Shown here one piece after another: positions 53,544 through 63,619 of a stretch of 64,000 nt of DNA. The stretch is from Janibacter endophyticus. GTDB taxonomy: Bacteria; Actinomycetota; Actinomycetes; Actinomycetales; Dermatophilaceae. The position numbers were made by a program, and so were the translations under genes. The notes below the pieces were generated by a model. That model did not search any database. It had not been told where the DNA came from and saw only the letters and a list, made by a program, of their open reading frames with translations. Positions within the stretch are counted from its first letter, which is position 1, and every line of letters starts with the position of its first letter. The stretch is taken from NCBI RefSeq assembly GCF_016888335.1, contig NZ_JAFEJG010000004.1, positions 1,054,001 to 1,118,000 of the forward strand, read 5' to 3'.

Positions 53544-54395
53544 GTGGGCTGGCTGGGCCGGGAGAGGGTCGCGCCGAAGTCCGCTGAGCAGCTGCTGCTC
53601 ATGCGGACGGCCGGCCTCCTCGTCGGGCGCACCCTGGAGATGCTCCGGGGCGAGGTGCGCGAAGGGGTGACGACGGGGCAGCTCGACGCCCTCGCCGAGT
53701 CCTTCATCCGGGACCACGGCGGGGTCCCGAACTTCCAGCTCGTGCCCGGCTACCGCCACACCCTGTGCACCTCGGTCAACGAGCAGATCGTCCACGGCAT
53801 CCCGGGCGACCGGGTGCTGGAGCCCGGTGACCTGCTGAGCATCGACTGCGGTGCCGAGGTCGAGGGCTGGAACGGCGACGCCGCGATGACCGTCGTCGTC
53901 GGGGGTGACGACGCCGCGCGGCCCGAGGACGTGCGGCTCAGCGAGGCCACCCGGACCTCGATGTGGGCCGGCATCGCCGCGCTGCGCAACGGCGGGCGGA
54001 TCAGCGACGTCGGGTCGGCGGTCCACGGGTCGATCGAGCGCTCGGGCCGCGCCGACGGGCGCGCCTACGGCATCGTCCTCGACTACGTCGGCCACGGCAT
54101 CGGCGAGGACATGCACATGCCTCCCCAGGTGCCCAACTACCGGCACGGCGGCAAGAGCCCGGTTACCCCGGTCGGGACGACGATCTGCATCGAGCCGATG
54201 ATCACGCTCGGGGCGCAGGAGAACCACGTGCTCGCCGACGAGTGGACGATCGTCACCGACGACGGCTCGCGGGCGGCGCACTGGGAGCACTCGGTCGCGA
54301 TCACCGACCGCGGGCTCTGGGTGCTCACCGAGATCGACGGGGGAGAGGCGGCCCTCACGGCCGCCGGTGCCCCCTTCGGACCACTGGGGGACTGA
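53544..54395 (+). CDS. map: Methionine aminopeptidase, type I
   Basis: A 283-residue dinuclear metal protease that removes the initiator methionine. The metal ligands are visible: two Asp in SIDCGAEVEGWNGDAA, His in YVGHGIGEDMH, Glu in CIEPMITLG and Glu in HWEHSVAITD. The start is a GTG giving GWLGRERVAPKS. It is the last gene of secY-adk-map; infA, usually next, is about 8 kb away. Confidence 0.95.
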   Translation: MGWLGRERVAPKSAEQLLLMRTAGLLVGRTLEMLRGEVREGVTTGQLDALAESFIRDHGGVPNFQLVPGYRHTLCTSVNEQIVHGIPGDRVLEPGDLLSIDCGAEVEGWNGDAAMTVVVGGDDAARPEDVRLSEATRTSMWAGIAALRNGGRISDVGSAVHGSIERSGRADGRAYGIVLDYVGHGIGEDMHMPPQVPNYRHGGKSPVTPVGTTICIEPMITLGAQENHVLADEWTIVTDDGSRAAHWEHSVAITDRGLWVLTEIDGGEAALTAAGAPFGPLGD

Positions 54396-54523
54396 GCCGG
54401 CCCGCTCGGCATGATCGTGCTCACCACCCGCCGCCGGTGGCTGCGGCGGCCACTAGGGTGAGAGACAGACATGCTGACTCCCCGGTGGCCCCGCCATCGG
54501 GCCGAGCAAGGAGTGCGCCCAGC

Positions 54524-56371
54524 GTGACCGTCACCCCCGACGATGCCGTGATGACCCTGGCCGGGGACTTCCCGACCACCAGCCTCGATCGCTGGCAAGA
54601 GCTCGTCGCGGGGGTGGTGAACCGGTCCCGGGCCGAGGACGCCCACCTCAGCGGCCCCGAGGCGGTCGAGTCCCTCACGACGACGCTGCCCGACGGGATC
54701 GTGCTCCAGCCGCTGTACCAGGGCAAGCGCACGGCGCTGGGCCTGCCCGGCGCCATGCCCTTCACCCGGGGCAGCGGACCGCGCAAACCCGACCAGCCGT
54801 GGGACGTGCGCCAGCTCTTCGAGGGGACCGACGCCGAGCAGGTGCGTCGGGCCGTGCTCGACGACCTCGAGCGGGGCGTCACCTCCGCGTGGGTGGCCCT
54901 CGGCGACGGCTACCTCGCTCCCGCAGACCTCGCCGCGGCGCTCGACGGAGTGCTCCTCGACCTCGCGCCGGTCGCCGTGTCCGCCGTGACCCAGCAGCGC
55001 GAGGCCGCCGAGGCGCTCCTGGCGGTCCTCGAGGGCGCCGGCACGACCGCCCCCGGCTCGAGCCTCGGCCTCGACCCGATCGGTGCGGCCGCCGCCACCG
55101 GCGAGGCTGCCGACCTGACCGGCCTTGCCCCCTTCGCCCGGCGGGCTGCCGCCCTCGACGGACTCGTCGCACTGACCGTCGACTCCCGGATCTACCACGA
55201 CGCCGGCGCGACCGACGTCGAGGAGGTGGCGCTGGCCGTCGCGACCGCCGTCGCCTACGTCCGTGCCCTCGAGGACGAAGGGGTGAGCCCGGCCGAGGCC
55301 TTCGCCGCCGTCGACTTCCGGGTCGCGACGACCGCCGACCAGTTCGCGACGATCGCCAAGCTCCGCGTCCTGCGGCGCCTGTGGGCCCGCGTGGGCGAGC
55401 TCGCCGACGTCCCGGAGGAGGTCCGCGGGGCCCGCATCCACGCGGTGACCTCGACCCGGATGCTCACGGCCACCGACCCGTGGGTCAACGTCCTGCGCGG
55501 CACCATCGCCTGCTTCGCCGCGAGCGCCGGCGGCGCCGACCGCATCACGGTGCTGCCCTACGACACCCCGATGGGCCTGCCCGAGGCCTTCTCGCGCCGC
55601 CTGGCGCGCAACACCCAGAGCCTGCTCGCCTTCGAGAGCCACGTCGCGGCCGTCGCCGACCCGGCCGGAGGGTCCTGGTACGTCGAGTCGCTCACCGAGG
55701 ATATGGCGCAGCGCGCCTGGGCCCGTCTCGGCGAGATCGACGCCGCCGGCGGCGTCGCCGCCGTCCTCGCCGACGGCTCGCTCGCGACCACGCTCGAGGG
55801 CATGTGGGCCGAGCGGCTCGCAGGCCTCTCGACCCGCAGCATCCCGCTCACCGGCACCTCCACCTTCCCGCTCGCCGGCGAGACCCCGCTGACGCGCACC
55901 CCGCGCCCCGAGACGCCGACCGGTGGGCTCACGCGGCACCGCGACGGAGAGGTCTTCGAGCAGCTGCGCTCCCGCACCTCCGCGGGGGACGCGCCCTCGG
56001 TGCTCCTCGTGAGCCCCGGCACCCGCCGCGACTTCGGTGCTCGGCAGACCTTCGCCACCAACCTCCTCGCGGTCGCCGGCATCGGCGCCGAGCTCGCCGA
56101 GGAGGTCGACGCCGCCGGTGCCGCCGAGGCCGCCCGCGCCGGTGGGCACACCGTCGCCGTCGTCGCCACCTCCCCGAAGGTCAACGCGACCGTCGGCGCC
56201 GAGGTGATCTCCTCCCTTCGTGAGGCCGGGGTGAGCACCGTCGTCCTCGCCGGCCGGGCCACCGAGCTGGGGGAGGGTCACCCCGACGTCGTCGAGGCCC
56301 GCGAAGGGGTCGACGTCGTCGCCCTGCTCTCTGACCTGCTCGACCAGCTCACCGAAGGAGACGCCCGATGA
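54524..56371 (+). CDS. mutA: Methylmalonyl-CoA mutase small subunit
   Basis: The 615-residue small subunit of the heterodimeric adenosylcobalamin mutase that interconverts (R)-methylmalonyl-CoA and succinyl-CoA. The TIM-barrel half has [20 protein letters not shown] and [30 protein letters not shown] is conserved with the large subunit. The C-terminal B12-like domain lacks the DxHxxG motif, as is normal for this subunit. I start at the GTG at 54524 with AAGGAG upstream; the longer open frame is unsupported. It overlaps mutB by 4 bp. Confidence 0.93.
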   Translation: MTVTPDDAVMTLAGDFPTTSLDRWQELVAGVVNRSRAEDAHLSGPEAVESLTTTLPDGIVLQPLYQGKRTALGLPGAMPFTRGSGPRKPDQPWDVRQLFEGTDAEQVRRAVLDDLERGVTSAWVALGDGYLAPADLAAALDGVLLDLAPVAVSAVTQQREAAEALLAVLEGAGTTAPGSSLGLDPIGAAAATGEAADLTGLAPFARRAAALDGLVALTVDSRIYHDAGATDVEEVALAVATAVAYVRALEDEGVSPAEAFAAVDFRVATTADQFATIAKLRVLRRLWARVGELADVPEEVRGARIHAVTSTRMLTATDPWVNVLRGTIACFAASAGGADRITVLPYDTPMGLPEAFSRRLARNTQSLLAFESHVAAVADPAGGSWYVESLTEDMAQRAWARLGEIDAAGGVAAVLADGSLATTLEGMWAERLAGLSTRSIPLTGTSTFPLAGETPLTRTPRPETPTGGLTRHRDGEVFEQLRSRTSAGDAPSVLLVSPGTRRDFGARQTFATNLLAVAGIGAELAEEVDAAGAAEAARAGGHTVAVVATSPKVNATVGAEVISSLREAGVSTVVLAGRATELGEGHPDVVEAREGVDVVALLSDLLDQLTEGDAR

Positions 56372-58569
56372 GCGCCATCCCCGACCTCTCCGGCGCCGAC
56401 CTCGGCGCCGGCCGGCCCGCCGAGGGCGCCGCCGAGCGCTGGAGCCGGCTCCTCGAGGCCACGCCGGGTGCGGCCGACGGCTGGGAGACGCCCGAGCACA
56501 TCCGGGTCGCCCCGGTCTACACCGAGGCCGACACCGAGGGGCTCGACTTCCTCGAGACGGTGCCCGGTGCTCCGCCCTTCCTCCGCGGCCCGTACCCGAC
56601 GATGTACGTCAACCAGCCGTGGACGATCCGGCAGTACGCGGGATTCTCGACCGCCGAGGAGTCCAACGCCTTCTACCGACGCAACCTCGCCGCCGGGCAG
56701 AAGGGACTCTCCGTCGCCTTCGACCTCGCGACGCACCGCGGCTACGACTCCGACCACCCGCGCGTCGAGGGCGACGTCGGCATGGCCGGTGTCGCGATCG
56801 ACTCGATCTACGACATGCGGACCCTCTTCGACGGGATCCCGCTGGACCAGATGTCGGTGTCGATGACGATGAACGGCGCGGTGCTGCCGATCCTCGCCCT
56901 CTACGTTGTCGCGGCGGAGGAGCAGGGGGTGTCGCCGGAGCAGCTCTCGGGGACCATCCAGAACGACATCCTCAAGGAGTTCATGGTCCGCAACACCTAC
57001 ATCTACCCGCCCGAGCCGTCGATGCGGATCATCTCCGACATCTTCGCCTTCACCTCGGCCACGATGCCGCGCTTCAACTCGATCTCGATCTCCGGCTACC
57101 ACATGCAGGAGGCCGGGGCGACGCAGGACCTCGAGCTCGCGTACACCCTCGCCGACGGCATCGAGTACATCCGGGCCGGCCGCGACGCGGGTCTCGACGT
57201 CGACAAGTTCGCGCCGCGCCTGTCCTTCTTCTGGGCCATCGGCATGAACTTCTTCATGGAGATCGCCAAGATGCGCGCCGCGCGCCTGCTGTGGGCGCGG
57301 CTCGTCCAGGAGAACTTCGAGCCGCAGAGCAGCAAGTCGCTCTCGCTGCGCACCCACAGCCAGACCTCCGGCTGGAGCCTCACCGCGCAGGACGTCTTCA
57401 ACAACGTCGTCCGCACCGGCATCGAGGCGATGGCGAGCACGCAGGGTCACACCCAGTCGCTGCACACGAACGCCCTCGACGAGGCGATCGCGCTGCCGAC
57501 CGACTTCTCCGCCCGCATCGCGCGCAACACCCAGCTCGTGCTGCAGCAGGAGTCGGGAACGACGCGGGTCATCGACCCGTGGGGCGGCAGCGCCTACGTC
57601 GAGCGGCTCACGCACGACATCGCCAAGCGTGCCTGGGCGCACATCGAGGAGGTCGAGAAGGCCGGCGGCATGGCCAAGGCCATCGAGGCCGGCATCCCGA
57701 AGATGCGCATCGAGGAGGCGGCCGCGCGCACGCAGGCGCGGATCGACTCGGGTGCCCAGCCCGTCATCGGGGTCAACACCTACCCGGTCCCAGAAGACGC
57801 TGCGGACGAGGCCTTTGACATCTTGAAGGTCGACAACGCCTCGGTGCGCCAGCAGCAGCTCGCCAAGCTCGAGCGGCTGCGCGCCGAGCGTGACGACGCC
57901 GAGGTCGAGGCGGCGCTGACCGCGCTCACCGAGGGTGCCAAGGCCGCCGGCGGCTCGATGGAGACCAACCTCCTCGCGCTCGCCATCGAGGCGGCCCGCG
58001 CCAAGGCGACCGTCGGCGAGATGTCCACCGCCCTCGAGGAGGTCTACGGCCGCTACACCGCGCAGATCCGTACGATCTCCGGTGTGTACCGGGACGAGGC
58101 GAAGGGCAGCAGCTCCGTGGCGGCCGCGCAGGCCAAGGTGGCGGAGTTCGAGCAGGCCGAGGGCCGCCGACCGCGGATCCTCGTCGCGAAGATGGGCCAG
58201 GACGGGCACGACCGCGGCCAGAAGGTCATCGCGACCGCCTTCGCCGACCTCGGCTTCGACGTCGACGTGGGCCCGCTCTTCCAGACGCCCGGCGAGGTGG
58301 CGCGTCAGGCCGTCGAGGCCGACGTCCACGTCGTCGGGGTGAGCTCGCTCGCGGCCGGGCACCTCACGCTCGTACCGGCGCTGCGACGCGAGCTCGACGA
58401 CCTCGGGCGCCAGGACCTCATGATCGTCGTCGGCGGGGTCATCCCGTCGCAGGACTTCGAGGAGCTGCGCGCTGCCGGGGCCGACGACATCTACCCGCCG
58501 GGCACCGTGATCGCCGACGCGGCGCTGCGCCTCGTGGACGCCCTCAAGGAGCGCTCGACGGATGCCTGA
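56368..58569 (+). CDS. mutB: Methylmalonyl-CoA mutase large subunit
   Basis: The 733-residue catalytic subunit. It has [40 protein letters not shown] and [16 protein letters not shown] in the barrel. The B12 domain has [13 protein letters not shown], with the cobalt-ligand His614, and [15 protein letters not shown]. The reaction feeds propionyl-CoA carbon to succinyl-CoA, or the reverse. It overlaps mutA by 4 bp and meaB by 8 bp. Confidence 0.96.
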   Translation: MSAIPDLSGADLGAGRPAEGAAERWSRLLEATPGAADGWETPEHIRVAPVYTEADTEGLDFLETVPGAPPFLRGPYPTMYVNQPWTIRQYAGFSTAEESNAFYRRNLAAGQKGLSVAFDLATHRGYDSDHPRVEGDVGMAGVAIDSIYDMRTLFDGIPLDQMSVSMTMNGAVLPILALYVVAAEEQGVSPEQLSGTIQNDILKEFMVRNTYIYPPEPSMRIISDIFAFTSATMPRFNSISISGYHMQEAGATQDLELAYTLADGIEYIRAGRDAGLDVDKFAPRLSFFWAIGMNFFMEIAKMRAARLLWARLVQENFEPQSSKSLSLRTHSQTSGWSLTAQDVFNNVVRTGIEAMASTQGHTQSLHTNALDEAIALPTDFSARIARNTQLVLQQESGTTRVIDPWGGSAYVERLTHDIAKRAWAHIEEVEKAGGMAKAIEAGIPKMRIEEAAARTQARIDSGAQPVIGVNTYPVPEDAADEAFDILKVDNASVRQQQLAKLERLRAERDDAEVEAALTALTEGAKAAGGSMETNLLALAIEAARAKATVGEMSTALEEVYGRYTAQIRTISGVYRDEAKGSSSVAAAQAKVAEFEQAEGRRPRILVAKMGQDGHDRGQKVIATAFADLGFDVDVGPLFQTPGEVARQAVEADVHVVGVSSLAAGHLTLVPALRRELDDLGRQDLMIVVGGVIPSQDFEELRAAGADDIYPPGTVIADAALRLVDALKERSTDA

Positions 58570-59581
58570 CCCGGTCGCCGACCTCGTGGCCGGCGTCCGG
58601 GCGCGCTCCCGGGCGCACGTCGCGCGGGCGATCACGCTCGTCGAGTCCTCGCGCCCGGACCACCGGGAGCAGGCCCGCGAGCTGCTCGCCACGCTCGCGC
58701 CCGACACCGGGCGCAGCGTCCGCGTGGGCATCTCGGGCATCCCCGGCGCCGGCAAGTCGACCTTCATCGACGCGCTCGGCACCCGGCTCGTCGAGCGGGG
58801 TCACCGCGTCGCCGTCGTCGCGGTCGACCCGTCGTCCTCGCGGACCGGTGGCTCCGTCCTCGGCGACCGCACCCGGATGGCCCAGCTCACGGCGAGCGAG
58901 GACGCCTTCGTGCGACCCTCGCCGTCGGGCAGCCACCTCGGGGGAGTGGCCCGGGCGACCCGGGAGTCCATGCTCGTCCTCGAGGCCGCGGGCTTCGACG
59001 TCGTCCTCGTCGAGACCGTCGGGGTCGGCCAGTCCGAGGTGGCGGTCGCCGAGATGGTCGACACCTTCCTCATGCTCGCGCTCGCCCGGGGCGGCGACCA
59101 GCTCCAGGGCATCAAGCGCGGCATCCTCGAGATGGCCGACGTCATCGCGGTCAACAAGGCCGACGGGCCGCACGAGTCCGACGCCTGGGTGGCTGCCCGC
59201 GAGCTGTCCGGGGCGATGCGCCTCATGAACCCCGACCCGCGGGCCCGCCGCACCCCGGTGCTCACCTGCTCCGCGCACACCGGGGCCGGGCTCGACGAGG
59301 TCTGGCAGGCGGTCCTCGACCACCGCGCCTGGCTCGAGGAGCAGGGGTCGCTGGAGTCCCGGCGGCGCGAGCAGCAGACGAGCTGGATGTGGGCGATGGT
59401 CGACGCCGAGCTGCGCGACGGCGTCCGGCGTAGCCCGTCGGTCCGCGCCGTCCTCACCGAGGTCCAGGAGGGTGTGGCCGACGGGACCGTCAGCGCGGTC
59501 GACGCCGCGCAGCAGGTCCTCGAGGCCTTCTTCGCGGACCGTGCGCGGGGCGCCGACGCCGTCACCGACGACGCCGGCTGA
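58562..59581 (+). CDS. meaB: Methylmalonyl-CoA mutase-associated GTPase MeaB
   Basis: A 339-residue G3E-family GTPase that guards and reloads the mutase cofactor. The Walker A is GIPGAGKST with Lys65; [34 protein letters not shown] and NKADG follow. It overlaps mutB by 8 bp, so the three genes form one unit. It is followed by a 124-bp convergent gap with repeats. Confidence 0.95.
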   Translation: MPDPVADLVAGVRARSRAHVARAITLVESSRPDHREQARELLATLAPDTGRSVRVGISGIPGAGKSTFIDALGTRLVERGHRVAVVAVDPSSSRTGGSVLGDRTRMAQLTASEDAFVRPSPSGSHLGGVARATRESMLVLEAAGFDVVLVETVGVGQSEVAVAEMVDTFLMLALARGGDQLQGIKRGILEMADVIAVNKADGPHESDAWVAARELSGAMRLMNPDPRARRTPVLTCSAHTGAGLDEVWQAVLDHRAWLEEQGSLESRRREQQTSWMWAMVDAELRDGVRRSPSVRAVLTEVQEGVADGTVSAVDAAQQVLEAFFADRARGADAVTDDAG

Positions 59582-59608
59582 CCCCTTCGCCTCGGCTCGC
59601 CAGCTGTC

Positions 59609-59692
59609 CGGGCCGGGAAACCCGTGGCGGGCCGGGAAACCTTGGCCGAGCCCAGCAATAGCCCGGCCCGGACCCAATATCCCGGCCCGACC
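59609..59692. repeat. Cluster of CGGGCCGGG direct and inverted repeats
   Basis: CGGGCCGGGAAACC occurs twice, at 59609-59622 and 59628-59641. Its core appears inverted as CCCGGCCCG twice in the following 50 bp, near 59660 and 59687. Lying between convergent meaB and the BCCT gene, the copies can pair into alternative hairpins and may act as a two-way terminator. Confidence 0.55.
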
Positions 59693-59705
59693 GGAAGTCC
59701 CCGGT

Positions 59706-61382
59706 CTACCGCTCAGACTCGAGCGCCTCGCGGCGGGCGGCCTCGCCCTCGGCGGACTGGTGGACGATCTCCCCGCGCTCGAGCGCGTCCGTGCCGGCCT
59801 CCTTCGCCTCCTGCGGGACACCGACGACCTCCGTGACGAAGCGCAGGCGTTCCTTGCGCAGGGCCACGAGCAAGGAGATGCCCGCGAGGAACATCAGGGT
59901 GAACATCGGCAGACCCACGACGGTGATCACCTGCTGCAGCGCGGTCAACCCCTCCTCCCCGGCGAGGACGATGAGGAGAGCAGCAAGGGCGCCCTGGGAG
60001 ATGCCCCAGAACATCCGCTGGCGGACCGGGCCGGCCTCGCCGTCACCGGTGCAGAGCATGTCGACGACGAGCGAGGACGAGTCGGCGCTCGTCGCGAAGA
60101 AGAGCGCGACGATGATGACGGCCAGGCCCTGGAGGATCGTCGTCAGCGGATAGTGGCTGAAGAACTCGAACATCGCCAGCGGCACGCTCTCGGCGACGGC
60201 GGCGGAGATCGGGCCCTCCGCGCCATCCATCCCGTCGATCCGCATGGCAGACCACCCGAAGACGACGAACCAGATGAGCGTGAAGAGCGAGGGCGCGAAG
60301 AGGACGCCGAGGACGAACTGGCGGATCGTCCGACCGCGGGAGATCCGGGCGAGGAAGATGCCCATGAAGGGCGCCCAGGACACAGTCCAGGCCCAGTAGA
60401 AGACGGTCCAGCCGCCCTGCCAGCCCCAGCCGTCGCCGGTCTCGCGGGCGAGCGCGTCGTTCCACAGCGCCAGGCCCGGGAGCGCGGTGAGGTAGGCGCC
60501 GAGGGTCTCGAAGAGCTGACGGGTGAGGAAGAGCGTCATGCCGCCGGCGAGGAAGATGAAGATCATCAGTCCGATCGCCATGCCGATGTTGAGGTTGCTG
60601 AGGAACTTGATGCCCTTGTCGAGGCCCGCGACGATCGAGCCCACGGCCACCGTCGTGAGGACGACGATGACGAGCACCTGCAGCGTCGTGCCGTTCTCCC
60701 AGCCGAAGAGCGCGTTGAGGCCGGCGCCGATCTGGGAGGTCCCCAGACCGATCGAGACGGCGACACCGAAGAGCGTGCCGAGGATCGCGATGATGTCGAT
60801 CGCGCGGCCGATCGGCCCGTAGATCCGCTCCTTGAGCAGCGGGTAGAAGACCGAGCTGACGCGCGCCGGGAGCTTGTACCGGTGGATGAAGTACGCGAAG
60901 GCCAGGCCCGGCAGGGCGAAGATCGCCCAGGTGTGCAGGCTCAGGTGGTAGAGCGAGAAGTTCATCGCGTCGGTCGCGGCCTCGGGCGTGTACGCCTCCA
61001 CCCCCGCCTTCGGCGGCGTCGTGAAGTGCGAGATCGGCTCCGCCACACCCCAGAACATCAGGACCGTGCCGATACCACCGGCGAAGAGCATGGTGAACCA
61101 GGAGAAGAAGGAGTACTCCGGCTTCTGGTCCTTGTCCCCGAGGACGATCTCGCCGTACGGTCCGAAGGCGACGACGAGCAGCATGACGAGCCAGGCCGTC
61201 ACCCCGAAGATGAAGTACCAGCCGAGGTTGGTGACGACCCACTCGCGACCGCTGCCGAAGGCCTCCCCGAGCTGTGCGGGGAAGACGAGCAGCAGGGCGA
61301 GGATGAGGATCATCAACCCGGCTGACACGAAGAAGATCGTCGGCTGCGTGCGCAGCCCCAGGCGGCGTGCCAGAGATTCCAT
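59706..61382 (-). CDS. BCCT-family betaine/choline/carnitine transporter
   Basis: A 558-residue transporter with 12 predicted helices. The signature GWTVFYWAWTVSWAPFMGIF is present, with ARISRGRTIRQF after it; MFWGVAEPISHF and FGVAVSIGLGTSQIGAGL are other family blocks. Members import glycine betaine, choline or related compatible solutes, mostly with sodium; the C-terminal charged tail here (about 35 residues) could sense osmolarity. The substrate is not determined. ATG at 61382. It converges with meaB and stands alone. Confidence 0.92.
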   Translation of the reverse strand: MESLARRLGLRTQPTIFFVSAGLMILILALLLVFPAQLGEAFGSGREWVVTNLGWYFIFGVTAWLVMLLVVAFGPYGEIVLGDKDQKPEYSFFSWFTMLFAGGIGTVLMFWGVAEPISHFTTPPKAGVEAYTPEAATDAMNFSLYHLSLHTWAIFALPGLAFAYFIHRYKLPARVSSVFYPLLKERIYGPIGRAIDIIAILGTLFGVAVSIGLGTSQIGAGLNALFGWENGTTLQVLVIVVLTTVAVGSIVAGLDKGIKFLSNLNIGMAIGLMIFIFLAGGMTLFLTRQLFETLGAYLTALPGLALWNDALARETGDGWGWQGGWTVFYWAWTVSWAPFMGIFLARISRGRTIRQFVLGVLFAPSLFTLIWFVVFGWSAMRIDGMDGAEGPISAAVAESVPLAMFEFFSHYPLTTILQGLAVIIVALFFATSADSSSLVVDMLCTGDGEAGPVRQRMFWGISQGALAALLIVLAGEEGLTALQQVITVVGLPMFTLMFLAGISLLVALRKERLRFVTEVVGVPQEAKEAGTDALERGEIVHQSAEGEAARREALESER

Positions 61383-61469
61383 GCCCGCAACCCCATCACA
61401 GGCGGCGGGGGGCTGATCAAGTCACGACGGGGTCATCTCGGCTGATCGTGACCTCATCGATGCCGCGGG

Positions 61470-62336
61470 TCAGGCGCTGCGACGCACCCGGTGGAGCAGG
61501 GCGCCGAGGCCGAGGAGGCCCGCCAGGGTGGCGAGGAGCCCGCCCGCAGGCGAAGGGGTGGCCGTCCCGCCGTCCGTCTGGACGACGGCCGGGATCACGG
61601 GGGTCGGCGGCGTCGTCGGAGCCGGGCACTCGGCGACGGTCACCTCGCCCTCGCCCAGGAGGACGCCCATCTGTCCGAGCTCGTCGAGCATCTCGCCGAC
61701 CTCGCGCAGCAGCTCGAGGTCCTCGGGCGTGATGGCGGGGGCGTCTGCCTCGAGCATCTCGGCGGCCCGGATCCGGAGCTGCCCGGCGGCGCTCTCCGGG
61801 CCGTCCGCCTCGGAGAGGCGCTGCGTCAGGTCGCCCTCGGTGAAGCTGTCGAGGAGGTCGTCGTCATCGAGGGTGGCGTCCAGGGCCGCCCAGGACCAGG
61901 TGCCGGGCGCCATGTCGAGCGTGACCGTCTCGCCGGCCGGGAGGTCCGCGTCGGTGATGTCGGTCGGGTCGTCGGGGTCGGTCGTGAGGAGGAGGAAGGC
62001 GTCGGGGTTGCCGGCCGGGTTGGTGACGGTGACCTGCTCGCAGCGGGTGCTCGTGACAGCGACGGGCGCGGTGGCCGGGCCATCGCAGGGCGCGATGTCG
62101 ACAGAGACGTCGAAGGAGGTGGGCGCACCCGGAGCCAGCTCGTAGCCGGGCAGCGCGGCGACGGCGACCGTCACGGTGGCGGTGGGGGGCAGCGCGGGGA
62201 CCTCCTCGAGGTCGTCGACCTCGCCGAGCTCCGCGAACCAGGGGAGCAGGGCCACGACGCCGGGGATCTCGACCCCGGCGGGCAGGACCCCGCGCTCGCC
62301 GGCGAGCGTCAGCGCGGCGCGCGAGAACGAGGGCAT
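61470..62336 (-). CDS. Probable surface protein with C-terminal membrane anchor, function unknown
   Basis: A 288-residue protein that I do not recognise. The C-terminus has a Pro/Thr-rich stretch (APTTPPTPVIPAVVQT), then GGLLATLAGLLGLGALLHRV and RRSA, the layout of a cell-surface anchor but without LPxTG. The middle has beta-rich, CARDF-like text (ATVTVAVAALPGYELAPGA, NPAGNPDAFLLLTTD) and two Cys pairs apart. No good signal peptide follows the ATG at 62336; the frame is open to 62438, but that start gives none either. The true start or the 5' end may be lost. Confidence 0.65.
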   Translation of the reverse strand: MPSFSRAALTLAGERGVLPAGVEIPGVVALLPWFAELGEVDDLEEVPALPPTATVTVAVAALPGYELAPGAPTSFDVSVDIAPCDGPATAPVAVTSTRCEQVTVTNPAGNPDAFLLLTTDPDDPTDITDADLPAGETVTLDMAPGTWSWAALDATLDDDDLLDSFTEGDLTQRLSEADGPESAAGQLRIRAAEMLEADAPAITPEDLELLREVGEMLDELGQMGVLLGEGEVTVAECPAPTTPPTPVIPAVVQTDGGTATPSPAGGLLATLAGLLGLGALLHRVRRSA

Positions 62337-62423
62337 GGTGGCGACTTCCCGGGGGTGATGCGTGGCGAGGTCACGGACGGGATCGCCGGACGAGGGTGAA
62401 GGTACACCCGGAAGGCCCCCGAT

Positions 62424-62453
62424 TTCGCGGGTTCTCACCAGATCCCCTAGACT
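62424..62453 (+). promoter_or_regulatory. Candidate promoter of infA
   Basis: TTCGCG, 18 bp, TAGACT, about 110 bp before infA. The -10 is a fair match. With map far away, infA needs its own promoter, which supports the call. Confidence 0.42.
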
Positions 62454-62562
62454 GGAGTGTCGCTCTCGCGCGTCCTCGTGCGGTCACAGGCCGTCGAGGT
62501 TCTCGTGCGGGCGGCTCATGGCGTCCCCATCCAGGGGGCGACCACCAACGGATTGAGAGGGT

Positions 62563-62784
62563 ATGGCCAAGAAGGACGGTGTCATCGAGGTCGAGGGCAC
62601 GATCGTCGAAGCGCTCCCGAACGCAATGTTCCGGGTCGAGCTGACGAACGGTCACAAGGTTCTCGCCCACATCTCGGGCAAGATGCGTCAGCACTACATC
62701 CGAATCCTCCCGGAGGACAAGGTTGTCGTCGAGTTGAGCCCGTACGACCTGACCCGCGGCCGGATCGTCTTCCGTTACCGCTGA
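62563..62784 (+). CDS. infA: Translation initiation factor IF-1
   Basis: A 73-residue OB-fold factor that blocks the A site during initiation. It has [20 protein letters not shown] and [20 protein letters not shown], ending GRIVFRYR. It is followed by rpmJ after 82 bp, the usual actinobacterial order. Confidence 0.97.
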   Translation: MAKKDGVIEVEGTIVEALPNAMFRVELTNGHKVLAHISGKMRQHYIRILPEDKVVVELSPYDLTRGRIVFRYR

Positions 62785-62866
62785 CGGACGGCCCAGCCGC
62801 CCCCAGCAGCACGACCCGGCGCGTCGCACGGCGCCCCGGGACAGATCGATCAAGGACGAGTTGGCA

Positions 62867-62980
62867 GTGAAGGTTCAGCCGAGCGTCAAGAAGATCTGCG
62901 ACAAGTGCAAGGTGATCCGCCGTAACGGTCGGGTCATGGTGATCTGCGAGAACCTGCGCCACAAGCAGCGCCAGGGCTGA
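62867..62980 (+). CDS. rpmJ: 50S ribosomal protein L36, zinc-binding type
   Basis: A 37-residue L36, the smallest ribosomal protein. It reads [18 protein letters not shown], then [15 protein letters not shown], with zinc ligands Cys11, Cys14, Cys27 and His32. The start is a GTG; GGACGAG lies upstream. The gene is between infA and rpsM. Confidence 0.95.
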   Translation: MKVQPSVKKICDKCKVIRRNGRVMVICENLRHKQRQG

Positions 62981-62992
62981 TCGCACTCGCCG

Positions 62993-63150
62993 GGACCCGC
63001 TCGGGTCCTCGCACGCGTCGCACGACTTCGAGACAACAGAACACATGAAGCAGGCAGTACCCGACCCCTGACAGAAGGCCGCGACGAGCGGCCGGATCTA
63101 GCGGTGGATCGACATCGCGCAGGACGTCACCCTCGGCCCGGAGGCCGAGG
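62993..63150 (+). promoter_or_regulatory. Structured gap between rpmJ and rpsM
   Basis: The 261-bp gap 62981-63241 holds two perfect hairpins: GGACCC/GGGTCC with loop GCTC at 62993-63008, and CCTCGGCC/GGCCGAGG with loop CGGA at 63131-63150. It is the leader or terminator region of the alpha operon. No gene was seen in it. Confidence 0.5.
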
Positions 63151-63241
63151 ACCGCAGGGCCCCGCGCCATCGTGGGGGCACAACCCTCGGACCGGTGCTG
63201 CTACCAGACCTCCGGAAGCACAGACAAGGAAACACCACAAG

Positions 63242-63619
63242 ATGGCACGTCTTGTTGGAGTGGACCTGCCGCGCGACAAGCGCGTCGAGGTCGCACTGAC
63301 CTACATCTTCGGCGTCGGTCGCACGACCTCGCAGAAGGCTCTCGCCGCTACCGGCGTCGACCCGAGCACCCGCGTCAAGGACCTCGACGACACCCAGCTC
63401 GTCGCGCTCCGTGACTGGCTCGAGGCCAACGCCAAGCTCGAGGGTGACCTCCGCCGTGAGGTCGCCGCGGACATCCGCCGCAAGGTCGAGATCGGCACCT
63501 ACGAGGGCCTCCGCCACCGCCGCGGTCTGCCGGTGCGCGGTCAGCGCACCAAGACCAACGCCCGTACCCGCAAGGGTCCCAAGCGCACCGTCGCCGGTAA
63601 GAAGAAGGTTGGTAAGTAA
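63242..63619 (+). CDS. rpsM: 30S ribosomal protein S13
   Basis: A 125-residue S13 in the 30S head, contacting P-site tRNA and the large subunit. It has [40 protein letters not shown] and a basic tail ending KKKVGK. I use the ATG at 63242 with AAGGA upstream; the longer frame is unsupported. Its TAA overlaps rpsK by one base. Confidence 0.97.
   Translation: MARLVGVDLPRDKRVEVALTYIFGVGRTTSQKALAATGVDPSTRVKDLDDTQLVALRDWLEANAKLEGDLRREVAADIRRKVEIGTYEGLRHRRGLPVRGQRTKTNARTRKGPKRTVAGKKKVGK

Noticed and set aside
59609-59692. CRISPR-like array
   Set aside because: Only two direct copies of 14 bp with a 5-bp spacer; no regular spacers and no cas genes.
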